Assembly (NCBI RefSeq): GCF_009829685.1
Contig: NZ_VWSD01000010.1
Location: 1-40,611 of the forward strand
Length of the DNA stretch: 40,611 nt
Direction: 5' to 3'
Source: Cellulomonas citrea
Lineage (GTDB): Bacteria > Actinomycetota > Actinomycetes > Actinomycetales > Cellulomonadaceae
The notes below the pieces were generated by a model. That model was not told where the DNA came from and ran no database searches. It saw only the letters and a list, made by a program, of their open reading frames with translations. This document shows, piece after piece, positions 1 through 7,760 of the stretch (positions within the stretch are counted from its first letter, which is position 1; each line of letters opens with the position of its first letter). The position numbers were made by a program, and so were the translations under genes.

Positions 1-711
1 CCCCGCGGCCCGCAGCGCGGCCCGGAAGCCGGAGAACCGTGCACGGTCGTCGGGCGAGGCCGAGGGGCCCGCGACGTAGGCCGGCTCACGCACCCCGTGC
101 TCGGCGACGAGGTGCGCCGTGAGCGCGCGCATCCCGCCCGCGTTGTCGGTGGTCACGTGGTCGTAGTCGTCACCGGCGCGCGGTCCCGCGACCACCACCA
201 CCGGCAGCCGTCGGGCGAAGTGCACGAGCTGGTCGTCCGGGATCGTCCGCGAGAGCGTGACCAGGCCGTCCACCCGGCCGGCGAGGTCGTCGAACACCTG
301 GGCGCCGCGACGGCCGTTGGCGATGGCCACCGTCACCGCGGTCGCGTGCCGCCACGCCTCGAGCTGCACCCCGCGCATCACCTCGGCGATGTACCGGTCG
401 GCCGAGGGCTCCAGCGGGTGCGCCGGGTCCTGCCGCACCACCACCGGCCCGTCGGAGAACCGCAGCGGCTCGATCTCGTCCATCCCGTCGAAGTCCGGGA
501 AGCACAGCCCGATGGCCCCCGACCGGCGCGCCGCCAGGCTGCGGGCCGACCCGCTGGGCACGTACCCCAGCTCGCGCACCGCCTTCTGCACGGTCTCCCG
601 GGTCGAGGCCGTGACCTCCTGCGGCCGGCGGAAGACCCGCGACACCGTGGCGATCGACACCCCCGCGAGCGAGGCGACGTCATAGACGGTCGGCGCCTTC
701 GCGGCCGTCAC
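1..711 (-). CDS. LacI-family transcriptional regulator, 3' end outside window
   Basis: The frame runs from a GTG at 711 to the left edge without a stop: 237 codons, so the C-terminus is missing. The N-terminus has the classic LacI helix-turn-helix: TVYDVASLAGVSIATVSRVF at about residues 8-27, then the hinge-helix region with GYVPSGSARSLAARRSG. The rest matches the periplasmic-binding-protein-like effector domain, including DGLVTLSR and VTTDNAGGMRALTAHL. Such proteins repress sugar-use operons and release DNA on binding a sugar; the ligand cannot be told here. The GTG is chosen because GGGAG lies six bases upstream. Its first codons and upstream region are duplicated at 2976-3040. Confidence 0.93.
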   Translation of the reverse strand, partial: MTAAKAPTVYDVASLAGVSIATVSRVFRRPQEVTASTRETVQKAVRELGYVPSGSARSLAARRSGAIGLCFPDFDGMDEIEPLRFSDGPVVVRQDPAHPLEPSADRYIAEVMRGVQLEAWRHATAVTVAIANGRRGAQVFDDLAGRVDGLVTLSRTIPDDQLVHFARRLPVVVVAGPRAGDDYDHVTTDNAGGMRALTAHLVAEHGVREPAYVAGPSASPDDRARFSGFRAALRAAG

Positions 712-747
712 GGTCTGCTCCCACGCACCTGCGAGATCCTACGGCGA
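683..747. repeat. 65-bp direct repeat, copy A (lacI start region)
   Basis: This segment holds the ribosome binding site, GTG start and first nine or so codons of the lacI-type gene. It matches 2976-3040 in the same orientation at 61 of 65 positions, with mismatches at 688, 691, 695 and 707. The match ends sharply just upstream of the gene. Copy A is the functional one because its frame continues into the regulator. Confidence 0.9.
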
Positions 748-808
748 GGCGTGCGCCGGCCGCGGACCCACGACGGCGCCGAGCCGGCAGCCCCCCGCGA
801 ACCGCCCC

Positions 809-1261
809 TCACAAGAACAGTGCTCGCATCGCCGATCGGTCCGTCAGGACGCGGGTCGGCCACCTCTCTCGGAAGATCCGCCCCATCTCTCTCCGCAGCG
901 GCTCGGTGCTCGAGTCGATCGGGACCTCCACGCGGACTCCCCCGCGTGAGAGCAGCAGACTGCGCGGCCCCTTCATCACGAAGACGGTGCGGATGTCATC
1001 GGCCTCCGCGATGTTCACGCAGGTCGCACCGCTGCCTTCCCCCCAGAAGACAGACTCGCCTTCGATCCAGAAGGACGTCGTCCGACCACGAAGGGCGACC
1101 AGAAGCCCGAGGAGTGTCGCTCCGAGCGCACCGGCAACGACCCAGGGCCCCTCGAGGAGGAGCAGCGAGATGCCCGAGCCCCCGAGACCGATGAGGAGAC
1201 CAAGACCGACAAGCGACGCCCTCGAGACGTCGTCCGTCATGAACGTCCGCTCAGCACTCAT
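809..1261 (-). CDS. small membrane protein with PH-like C-terminal domain, unknown function
   Basis: This 150-residue protein is not recognised. Residues about 15-60 form two closely spaced hydrophobic helices (LVGLGLLIGLGGSGISLLLL, then WVVAGALGATLLGLLVAL). A soluble beta-rich tail follows, with alternating short strands (FWIEGESVFWGEG, IRTVFVMKG, LLLSRGGVRVEVPID), reminiscent of bacterial PH-like domains. Codon use is less extreme in G/C than in the neighbours, which suggests an accessory gene. An in-frame Met at residue 8 is a possible alternative start. It is the most downstream member of a minus-strand cluster of small envelope proteins. Confidence 0.7.
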   Translation of the reverse strand: MSAERTFMTDDVSRASLVGLGLLIGLGGSGISLLLLEGPWVVAGALGATLLGLLVALRGRTTSFWIEGESVFWGEGSGATCVNIAEADDIRTVFVMKGPRSLLLSRGGVRVEVPIDSSTEPLRREMGRIFRERWPTRVLTDRSAMRALFL

Positions 1262-1418
1262 GACTCACGCGACGCCTCTGAGGTTCCGACCGTGTGCGTG
1301 CAACGCACCTGTCCGCGACGAGACCCCGAGCTGTGCGACGAGCTCCATGCGGAAGGCTCTCCGACCGGCTCCCGTGGCCGTCGTGCTCGGCGCATCGGCC
1401 GCCGTGCCCGGGCAGCAC

Positions 1419-1511
1419 TCAGTCGTCTTCCCATGAGCCGGCGGCCTTGATCTTCAGATGCTCCAGGTACCCGGCGAGGACGCCCAGCACCTCCTCGTCG
1501 GCGTCGTTCAT
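1419..1511 (-). CDS. possible 30-residue small protein
   Basis: The ATG at 1511 is preceded by a GGGGGAG ribosome binding site. The 30-residue product, starting MNDADEEVLGVLAGYLEHL, is acidic with an amphipathic helix and ends in SWEDD. The same frame is open upstream to 1772, but that part is arginine- and proline-rich and reads like non-coding sequence. It may be a genuine small protein or the surviving 3' end of a decayed gene. No function is inferred. Confidence 0.4.
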   Translation of the reverse strand: MNDADEEVLGVLAGYLEHLKIKAAGSWEDD

Positions 1512-1680
1512 GTCTCCCCCGCTCGCTCGCGCTGGTGGTGCAGGCCCGGCTGCTCGACGAAGGTACATCGCTCCCGACCGACCGCGGCCGGCGTGTTCGC
1601 ACAGGTCGACGAGTGCGCCGCCCGCCACCGCACTCGCGACCGACCTCAGGGGGCTGTTCGTACCACCCTGGGCTCGGGCC

Positions 1681-2232
1681 TCATGCCCCCGACGCGGGCC
1701 GCACCAGGACGGCGAGCATCGCGGCCAGGGCCGCGACCGTCCCCAGCCGAGCAGGGAGGTGGTCACCCGCACGCACCCGGCGCTCTCGCGGCCCCCGCAC
1801 CTGCCGCGACCGGGCCTTCGCGCGAAGCAGCAGCGCGTGGGCGAGGGAAGCCACCAACGTCAGCGCCGCGCTCACGCTGTACACGATCAGCAGACTGACG
1901 GGCCAGTCGCCGTCGTGCGCGAGGACGAGAAAGCAGGCCGAGATGCCCGCGAGCAGCCCACCAAGGACGGACGACGGAACACCGACCACCGCCTGCGGCT
2001 CACCCCACGGCCCGGTCTCCGGTCGGTTGTACAGAAGCCGCCCGATGAGGCCCAGGGACATCCCCGACGCGAAGGAAACGACGAGGAAGGCCTGGAAGAG
2101 AAGCTGCACCCGACCGCCCTCCGCCTGCTGCCATCGCGCCTGGACGGTGAGGCTACTCGGACCCGGCCTCGGCGCTGCCCGGTCGTCGGCGTGGTCCTCG
2201 TCGGTGACGTGGCACCTGCGACCGCGGTCCAC
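1681..2232 (-). CDS. multi-pass membrane protein, unknown function
   Basis: A 183-residue ORF with about four predicted transmembrane segments: QLLFQAFLVVSFASGMSLGL, VVGVPSSVLGGLLAGISACF, PVSLLIVYSVSAALTLVASL and a last one near the C-terminus (VAALAAMLAVLV). The longest frame starts at GTG 2232, 9 bases after the lipoprotein stop. An internal GTG at 2109 follows a better GGAGG site and sits directly before the first helix, so the true product may be about 142 residues. It lies in the same minus-strand cluster as the lipoprotein. No family is recognised. Confidence 0.65.
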   Translation of the reverse strand: MDRGRRCHVTDEDHADDRAAPRPGPSSLTVQARWQQAEGGRVQLLFQAFLVVSFASGMSLGLIGRLLYNRPETGPWGEPQAVVGVPSSVLGGLLAGISACFLVLAHDGDWPVSLLIVYSVSAALTLVASLAHALLLRAKARSRQVRGPRERRVRAGDHLPARLGTVAALAAMLAVLVRPASGA

Positions 2233-2241
2233 ACGTGATCG

Positions 2242-2742
2242 CTACGACTGCGCGGTCGACGATCCCGGCGCAGGGCACGGGTACTTGGCTGCCTCGGCGA
2301 AATACTCCGCGGACGTCACCGCCTGACCATCCACCACATACCTGCCCGGCGGGAGGCCGCGGGCCTGAGACAAGTAGTCGGAGTCGAGGCCCCCGCCGTA
2401 CTCGCCCTTCTCGGTGACCACCATGACACCGAAGCTCTCGAGGTTCTCGTAGGAGCCGCTGACCGATGACCAACTCGAGGACGAGAACGAGATCGGTTCA
2501 TCGGACTTCCCGACGAACCCCGACGCTTGCCAGAGCTTCACCCCTGGCTCCTCCGCCCCGAGGTCATCGACATAGGCGGACTCAACCGATCCCCCGGGGC
2601 ATTGAGGGACCAAGACCGAGACCACGTCGCCATCCATCCGAACGGCGATCGGAACGGTCTTGGGATCGGAGGGAGCGAACACGCACCCCGACAACGAGAA
2701 CACGATGGCCAGGGGCGCGAACCACGCCGCTCGGCCCCTCAT
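2242..2742 (-). CDS. small secreted lipoprotein, unknown function
   Basis: A 166-residue protein beginning with a lipoprotein signal: basic start (MRGRAAW), hydrophobic core (FAPLAIVFSLSG) and lipobox LSGC near residues 18-21. It should be exported and lipid-anchored on the outer face of the membrane. The mature part is serine- and glycine-rich with no motif recognised. The ATG at 2742 overlaps the stop codon of the 58-residue gene upstream (ATGA), which argues for translational coupling and for this start over a longer in-frame one at 2928. Confidence 0.8.
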   Translation of the reverse strand: MRGRAAWFAPLAIVFSLSGCVFAPSDPKTVPIAVRMDGDVVSVLVPQCPGGSVESAYVDDLGAEEPGVKLWQASGFVGKSDEPISFSSSSWSSVSGSYENLESFGVMVVTEKGEYGGGLDSDYLSQARGLPPGRYVVDGQAVTSAEYFAEAAKYPCPAPGSSTAQS

Positions 2743-2915
2743 GGCACGTATCCCGTCGACACGGTCACGCCGGTCAGCTGCGCGGCGAGTGCGGCGTACG
2801 AGTTCCTGGCCGACAGCTCCACGGTGACGTCCGTCAGCCTGAGGCGCACCAGGGGGTAGGTGAGGGTGGGCCACCCGTCGAACGTGGCGCCGACGGAGAG
2901 CTCGAGCGGATCCAC
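2739..2915 (-). CDS. 58-residue protein coupled to the lipoprotein gene
   Basis: GTG start at 2915 follows an AGGGGG ribosome binding site five bases away, and an in-frame stop lies just before it, so the start is well fixed. The product begins VDPLELSVGATFDGWPTLTY and ends VTVSTGYVP; it looks beta-rich and soluble, with no signal peptide. Its TGA overlaps the lipoprotein ATG. Third positions are mostly G/C, as in neighbouring real genes. Function is unknown; it could be the trimmed end of a larger ancestral gene. Confidence 0.6.
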   Translation of the reverse strand: MDPLELSVGATFDGWPTLTYPLVRLRLTDVTVELSARNSYAALAAQLTGVTVSTGYVP

Positions 2916-2975
2916 CGTGCCCCCTCATTCACCAGCTCGAGCTGAACGTGCAGCCCGAGACGGGCTCCATCCCCC

Positions 2976-3040
2976 TAGACCGTGGGCACCTTCGCGGCCA
3001 TCACGGTCTGCTCCCACGCACCTGCGAGATCCTACGGCGA
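2976..3040. repeat. 65-bp direct repeat, copy B (vestigial lacI start)
   Basis: This is the second copy of the segment at 683-747. On the minus strand it keeps the ribosome binding site and start (GTG ATG GCC GCG AAG) but hits a TAG after about nine codons, so it is a dead start of a regulator gene. It lies about 130 bases upstream of the metallo-beta-lactamase gene on the other strand. Confidence 0.88.
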
Positions 3041-3170
3041 CCCTCGCGCCCGCACCGGGCCGACAACGGACCGGGGACCTCGACGCGGGCGACGTGCTGG
3101 AGGGGACAGCGACGCCGGACGGGAGGAGGCTGGCGACGAAGGACGCCGTCGTCCGAAGGATGTGGTCCGC

Positions 3171-4562
3171 ATGTCCAGCACCAGCCCCGCCGCCACGCTC
3201 ACGTTCCTGGGAGCCGCCGGCACCGTGACGGGCAGCAAGTTCCTGGTGGAGACCGACGGGGCCCGGCTGCTCGTCGACTGCGGGCTGTTCCAGGGACCCC
3301 GGCAGTGGCGCCGCCGCAACTGGGAGCCGCTCCCGGTCGACCCGTTGACGATCGACGCCGTGGTGCTCACCCACTCGCACCTCGACCACTGCGGCGCACT
3401 GCCGCTGCTCGCCCGGCACGGCTTCACCGGGCCGGTCGTGTGCAGCCCCGGGACGGCGGCACTGGCCGCCATCGTTCTGCGGGACGCCGCCCACCTGGAG
3501 GAGCTGGAGGCCGAGTACGCCCGCCGCGACGGGTACTCCAAGCACACCCCCGCCCTGCCGCTGTTCGACACCGACGACGCCGAGAAGGCGATCACCCTGC
3601 TCCAGCCGCACACCGGTGACGGGCCCACCCGGCTGCCCGGGGGTGCGACGGTCAGCCTGCACCGGTCGGCGCACATCCTGGGCTCGACGTTCGCGGTGCT
3701 CGACATCGGCGGGGTGCGCACGCTGTTCACCGGGGACATGGGCCGCCCGGTGCACCCGCTGCTGGCCCCGCCGGCCCCGGCCGTCGACGCCGACGTGGTG
3801 GTCACCGAGTCGACCTACGGCGCCCGCCAGCACGCCACCACCGGCCGTGCCGTGCTGGCCGAGGCGATCGTGCGCACGGCCCGGCGCGGTGGGGTGTGCC
3901 TGCTGCCGGCGTTCGCGGTCGACCGCACGCCGTCGCTTCTCGTGGTCCTCGCCCGGCTGCGGCAGGACGGGGCGATCCCGTCGCTGCCGGTGCACGTGGA
4001 CAGCCCGATGGCGCTGCGGGCCCTGGAGGTCTACCGCCGGGCGGCCGCCGCGCACGACCCGCAGCTGCGTCCCGAGGTGACCGACGAGCTGCTGTCCGGG
4101 GTCCACCTGGACGCAGCACGCGGCGACTCCGAACGGCTCAACTACCCCGCGGGGCCCTGCATCATCATTTCGGCCTCGGGGATGGCGACCGGTGGACGTG
4201 TGCTGCACCACCTGGCCGCCCAGCTGCCCGACCGGCGCAACACCATCCTGCTCACCGGCTACCAGGTGCCGGGCACCCGCGGCGCCGCACTGGCCGACGG
4301 TGCACGTCAGGTCAAGATCCACGGCGAGTACGTGCCGGTGCGGGCCGAGGTGGTCGTGGTCGACGGGTTCTCGGCGCACGCCGACGCCGATGAGCTGCTG
4401 GCGTGGTTCACGACCGTGCACCCGCCCCGCACGGCGTACGTGGTGCACGGCGAGCCCGACTCGGCCGCCACCTTCGCCCGCCGGCTCGGCGACGAGCTCG
4501 ACTGGAACGCCGTGGTCCCGGGCTACCGGGAGAAGGTGGCGCTGCGCGCGCGGCAGGAGTGA
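3171..4562 (+). CDS. beta-CASP metallo-beta-lactamase (RNA-processing nuclease family)
   Basis: A 463-residue enzyme of the CPSF73/YSH1-like metallo-beta-lactamase group, which cleaves RNA with two zinc ions. HSHLDH sits at residues 68-73 (motif 2), a metal histidine at about 168 in SAHILGS, and FTGDMG at 186-191 with the bridging aspartate. The beta-CASP part includes SASGMATGG, and the C-terminal RMMBL part has DGFSAHADADELL (histidine near 403) and VVHGEPDS (426). All catalytic positions look intact. ATG 3171 starts right at the first beta strand; the longer open frame upstream is non-coding in character. It stands alone on the plus strand, so its targets cannot be read from context. Confidence 0.92.
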   Translation: MSSTSPAATLTFLGAAGTVTGSKFLVETDGARLLVDCGLFQGPRQWRRRNWEPLPVDPLTIDAVVLTHSHLDHCGALPLLARHGFTGPVVCSPGTAALAAIVLRDAAHLEELEAEYARRDGYSKHTPALPLFDTDDAEKAITLLQPHTGDGPTRLPGGATVSLHRSAHILGSTFAVLDIGGVRTLFTGDMGRPVHPLLAPPAPAVDADVVVTESTYGARQHATTGRAVLAEAIVRTARRGGVCLLPAFAVDRTPSLLVVLARLRQDGAIPSLPVHVDSPMALRALEVYRRAAAAHDPQLRPEVTDELLSGVHLDAARGDSERLNYPAGPCIIISASGMATGGRVLHHLAAQLPDRRNTILLTGYQVPGTRGAALADGARQVKIHGEYVPVRAEVVVVDGFSAHADADELLAWFTTVHPPRTAYVVHGEPDSAATFARRLGDELDWNAVVPGYREKVALRARQE

Positions 4563-4800
4563 GCCTCAGCGGCCGGGGAGTGTCGAACGCCCAGCACGGC
4601 TCACCGTGGCCACCGCTCCTGGCGCCGGGCCGTCCCCACCGGTCCCGGCACACGCGTCTCTCGCGAACGACGGGGCGCCATGGGCCGCCCGAGCACGGTG
4701 CACCAGCGGGCCCCCTTCGCGCCGTTGAGAGAGTCGATCCCGCCCGGGAGTTCACGGGCGGCGTCCAGGTCGACCGAGGTCGCGCTCCGATGCGCCACCC

Positions 4801-5100
4801 TCACCGCCCGTCCCCTCGCTCCTGCCCGGCACGACGCCGACGCTCCCACCGGCGGACCACCCACCACAGACCCCACATCAGCCCGGCGCCCGCGACCTCG
4901 AACCCGGTGAAGAACCACGCTCCGGGGCGGTCGTCCGCCGAGGAGCGGAGCGCGAGGAACGCCGTGACCACCGCAAGGACGGCGAACGCCACGGCGAGGG
5001 TGGCGAAGGTCGAGCGGAGGTCCCGGACGAGCATCTCGACGATGATCCCGCCACGGGCCGCCCCCCTCACAGTGCCCCCAGAGTCCGACCGTGCACCCAT
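4801..5100 (-). CDS. small two-helix membrane protein, unknown function
   Basis: A 99-residue protein with two hydrophobic segments: ATLAVAFAVLAVVTAFLAL, and FEVAGAGLMWGLWWVV just before a basic tail (RRWERRRRAGQERGDGR). The ATG at 5100 forms a TGATG overlap with a stop in a third frame. Its start lies inside the still-open frame of the upstream membrane gene, which suggests that gene has a frameshift near its end. No family is recognised. The 238 bases between it and the convergent nuclease gene show no clear gene or hairpin. Confidence 0.6.
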   Translation of the reverse strand: MGARSDSGGTVRGAARGGIIVEMLVRDLRSTFATLAVAFAVLAVVTAFLALRSSADDRPGAWFFTGFEVAGAGLMWGLWWVVRRWERRRRAGQERGDGR

Positions 5101-5101
5101 C

Positions 5102-5533
5102 AGAACCGCCACCCCCAGCCACGTCCTGTCCCGGTCCGAGGACGGCCGGTGCCACGCCCGCGTCCTGCGCCGTATCGGCCACCGCCCCACCCTCGGTTGC
5201 GGCGAGACGCTGGCGCACCGGGCCGTCGCGTCCGCTGCGTCCCCTTCGGAGAAGAACGAGCCCGAGGCCAGTGACCAGCAGCCCGATGACGACCAACGGC
5301 ACCGCCCACACCAGACTCCCAGCACCCCCGAGCGTCAGGGAGGACACGACCGGCACGACGAGCGCGGACCCGCCCCAGACGAGCACGGACGGCAGGCGCG
5401 GTGCAGAGCGCCCGTCCGACCCCTGCGACGGCTCGTCCTTCGCCTCGGTCCGGGAGAGCCACCACAGCCCCGCCCCGATCAACGGGAGCGCGAGGAGCGG
5501 CGCGAGCGCCGCCGCCAAGGAAGGCTCGGCCAT
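5102..5533 (-). CDS. small membrane protein, probably frameshifted near its 3' end
   Basis: ATG 5533 follows AGGGGGAACCGAG, a good ribosome binding site. The first 110 or so residues look real: an N-terminal helix (LAALAPLLALPLIGAGLWWL), a polar linker, and two more helices (SVLVWGGSALVVPVVSSLTL; LVWAVPLVVIGLLVTGLGLV), then LLRRGR. After about residue 140 the frame stays open to 4601, but that part is arginine- and glycine-rich and runs over the next gene in the wrong frame. A TGA in another frame sits exactly at the next gene's ATG (5100-5102), where a natural end would be expected. Extent is therefore approximate. Confidence 0.5.
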
Positions 5534-5572
5534 CTCGGTTCCCCCTGTGCTCAGACCGACCCGCTCATCCTG

Positions 5573-7120
5573 TCAGTCCGGCAGGTCGTGACGGAAGGTC
5601 CGCCGCACCTCCCGGACCGCGGCCGCGCGCTCGTGCCGCGACTGCGCCGGGAGCACATGCAGCTCGACGCGGTCACCCGGGGCCAGGACCCGGTCCGCGC
5701 CCGGGGTGTGGCTGACGTCGCCGCGCCGGACGACGGCGACCTGCACACCGTCGGGCAGGGCGAGGTCACCGGCCGCGACGCCGTCGGCCCGGCTGCCCAG
5801 CTCCACCGCGAGGTCGAGCACGAGCCCACCGCCGCGCGGCGTCTGCGGGTTCGCGGCCAGGAAGCGTTCGAGCAGCTGGTCGTAGATCGGGCGCCCGCGC
5901 AGCAGGTCCGCGGTGAGCAGGGCGAGCAGGGCGCACGCCGCGACCGGCAGCACGTGCACCACCCGCCCGGACATCTCCACCACGAGCAGGATCGCGGTGA
6001 CCGGTGCCTGCAGGCTGGCCGCGAGCACCCCCGCCATGGCGCACAGCACGAGGGCCGGCCGGGCCGCCGGGGGCAGACCGGTGTGCGTGGCCGCGGTCGC
6101 CAGCACCGCACCGGTGAGCGCCCCGAGCGACAGCAGGGGCATGAAGATCCCGCCGGGCGTCCCGGACCCGAACGACGTCCCGGTGAACAGCAGCTTGCCC
6201 ACCAGCAGGCCCAGCAGCCCGAGCACCGGCAGCGCGCTCGTCTCGGCGAGCCGGACCAGCGTGTCGCCGCCGCCCATGAGCACGGGCACCGTGAGCCCGA
6301 CGGGCAGCGCGATGAGCAGCGCCACGACCGGCCGGACCGGGCCGGGCAGCCGTCTGGCGGCGCTCTGCATCCCGAGCAGCACCCGGTTGGCCGCGACCGC
6401 GACGGCACCGGCGAGCGGGCCGAGCACGAGCAGCCACGGGTACTGCCCGAGCGGCAGGCTGGCGACGGCCCCGAAGTCGAGCACCGGTCGCAGCCCGAAC
6501 ACGGCCGACGACACGACATCGGCGCCCAGGGCCCCCGCGGCCGCCGCGAGCAGCACGAGCGGCGAGAACGACCGGTGCAGCTCCTCCAGGGCGAAGACCA
6601 TGCCGGACAGCGGTGCGTTGAACGCCGCGGACAGGCCGGCCGCAGCGCCCGCGGTCACCAGGTGGTCGCGCTCCACCCCGCTGCTGCGCACCGCGGTGGC
6701 CACCGCCTGCCCGGCGCTCGCCCCGATCTGCACGCTCGGCCCTTCCCGGCCCAGGGACAGACCGGCGAGCGCCCCGAGCCCGCCGCCCAGGAAGCGCACC
6801 CCCAGCACCGACCAGGTCGGCACCTGCAGGCCCTCGACCAGGACGCCCTTGACCTGCGGGATCCCGGACCCTCCCGCCGCCGGGACCCGACGCACCGCCC
6901 AGGCGATGACCAGGCCCATGCCGACGAGCACCGGGACCGCCACCACCAGGAGCAGCGGTCGCGCCGCGACGGCCCGGTCGACGGCCTCGGCACGGCCGAG
7001 CGCCAGCCCCAGGAGCGCCCGGTAGGCGGCCACGAGCAGACCGGCGGCGAGCCCGACGAGCAGCGCCAGCCCGACGGTGCGCCACACGAGCACGTCACGA
7101 CGAGACAGCGGCAGCCGCAC
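5573..7120 (-). CDS. CLC-family chloride/proton antiporter
   Basis: A 515-residue polytopic membrane protein. The three CLC selectivity signatures are present: GSGIPQ at about 84-89, GREGP at 124-128 with the gating glutamate, and GGIFMP further on. The second glutamate pair in FNAPLSGMVFALEE (179-180) matches the internal proton glutamate of exchangers, so proton-coupled antiport is more likely than a channel. A tyrosine in GRPIYDQLL fits the inner gate. The last 75 residues resemble a TrkA-C regulatory domain (LPDGVQVAVVRRGD). GTG 7120 is chosen over 7150 because AGGAAGG precedes it. It lies 39 bases upstream of the small membrane genes and may be cotranscribed. Confidence 0.93.
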   Translation of the reverse strand: MRLPLSRRDVLVWRTVGLALLVGLAAGLLVAAYRALLGLALGRAEAVDRAVAARPLLLVVAVPVLVGMGLVIAWAVRRVPAAGGSGIPQVKGVLVEGLQVPTWSVLGVRFLGGGLGALAGLSLGREGPSVQIGASAGQAVATAVRSSGVERDHLVTAGAAAGLSAAFNAPLSGMVFALEELHRSFSPLVLLAAAAGALGADVVSSAVFGLRPVLDFGAVASLPLGQYPWLLVLGPLAGAVAVAANRVLLGMQSAARRLPGPVRPVVALLIALPVGLTVPVLMGGGDTLVRLAETSALPVLGLLGLLVGKLLFTGTSFGSGTPGGIFMPLLSLGALTGAVLATAATHTGLPPAARPALVLCAMAGVLAASLQAPVTAILLVVEMSGRVVHVLPVAACALLALLTADLLRGRPIYDQLLERFLAANPQTPRGGGLVLDLAVELGSRADGVAAGDLALPDGVQVAVVRRGDVSHTPGADRVLAPGDRVELHVLPAQSRHERAAAVREVRRTFRHDLPD

Positions 7121-7236
7121 GACACCTTCCTGACCTCGTCCGAGCGCCACCTGGTCCGGCGGGCAGGGGCCCGGGTGCGGCGCGTTGCGGGACGACTCCC
7201 GGCGAGGGTACCCGGCGCCGTTGAGCGCCCGTCCGC

Positions 7237-7590
7237 TCAGGCGCTCACCAGGTCGAACGCGTTGCCCTCGGGGTCGGCGAGGGTGACCCAGCGGGTGGCG
7301 CCGTCGCTCACGCCGCCGAGCCGGCGGGCGCCGAGCTGCACGAGGCGGTGCGACTCGGCCTCCAGGTCGCCGGTGGACAGCTCCAGATGCAGCGGGGTGG
7401 CCATCGGACGGCCGTCGGTGACCTGGCGGAACACGAGCCGGGGCGCCCCGAGCTGGTGCGGGTCCTCCAGCTCGGCGCGTTGCGGGGTGGCGCCGGGTGC
7501 CAGACGCAGCCGCAGCACGGCGGCCCAGAACAGCGCGGCGGCCTGTGCGTCGAAGGCGTCGAACGTCAGTCCGCTGAAGCTGCTGGCCAT
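7237..7590 (-). CDS. VOC superfamily (glyoxalase/bleomycin-resistance-like) protein
   Basis: A 117-residue single-domain protein with the beta-alpha-beta-beta-beta layout of the vicinal oxygen chelate fold: FSGLTFDAFDAQAAALFW at the start, MATPLHLELSTGD in the middle and WVTLADPEGNAFDLVSA at the end. The final DPEGNAFDLV is the common VOC signature. Short members of this kind act as dimers; substrate and even enzymatic activity are unknown. ATG 7590 has GGAGGAGACCACC directly upstream. Confidence 0.88.
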   Translation of the reverse strand: MASSFSGLTFDAFDAQAAALFWAAVLRLRLAPGATPQRAELEDPHQLGAPRLVFRQVTDGRPMATPLHLELSTGDLEAESHRLVQLGARRLGGVSDGATRWVTLADPEGNAFDLVSA

Positions 7591-7728
7591 GGTGGTCTCC
7601 TCCGGTACCCGTCCCGACCGTCGCGCGGCACCCCCGGGGCGGCCCGCGCTCGGTCGCTGCTGGGGACAGGTCTACCGACCGCCCCCGGACGAACCCTGGG
7701 AAACCTGTCAGGGGGTTGTGTCGATGCG

Positions 7729-7758
7729 GTGGCGGTCGTCCGACGCGCCGACCGCCAC
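7729..7758 (-). terminator. hairpin after the ABC-F gene
   Basis: A perfect 9-bp stem (GTGGCGGTC with GACCGCCAC) and 12-nt loop lie two bases past the ABC-F stop. No T-run follows, as is common in high-GC actinobacteria. Confidence 0.55.
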
Positions 7759-7760
7759 GC

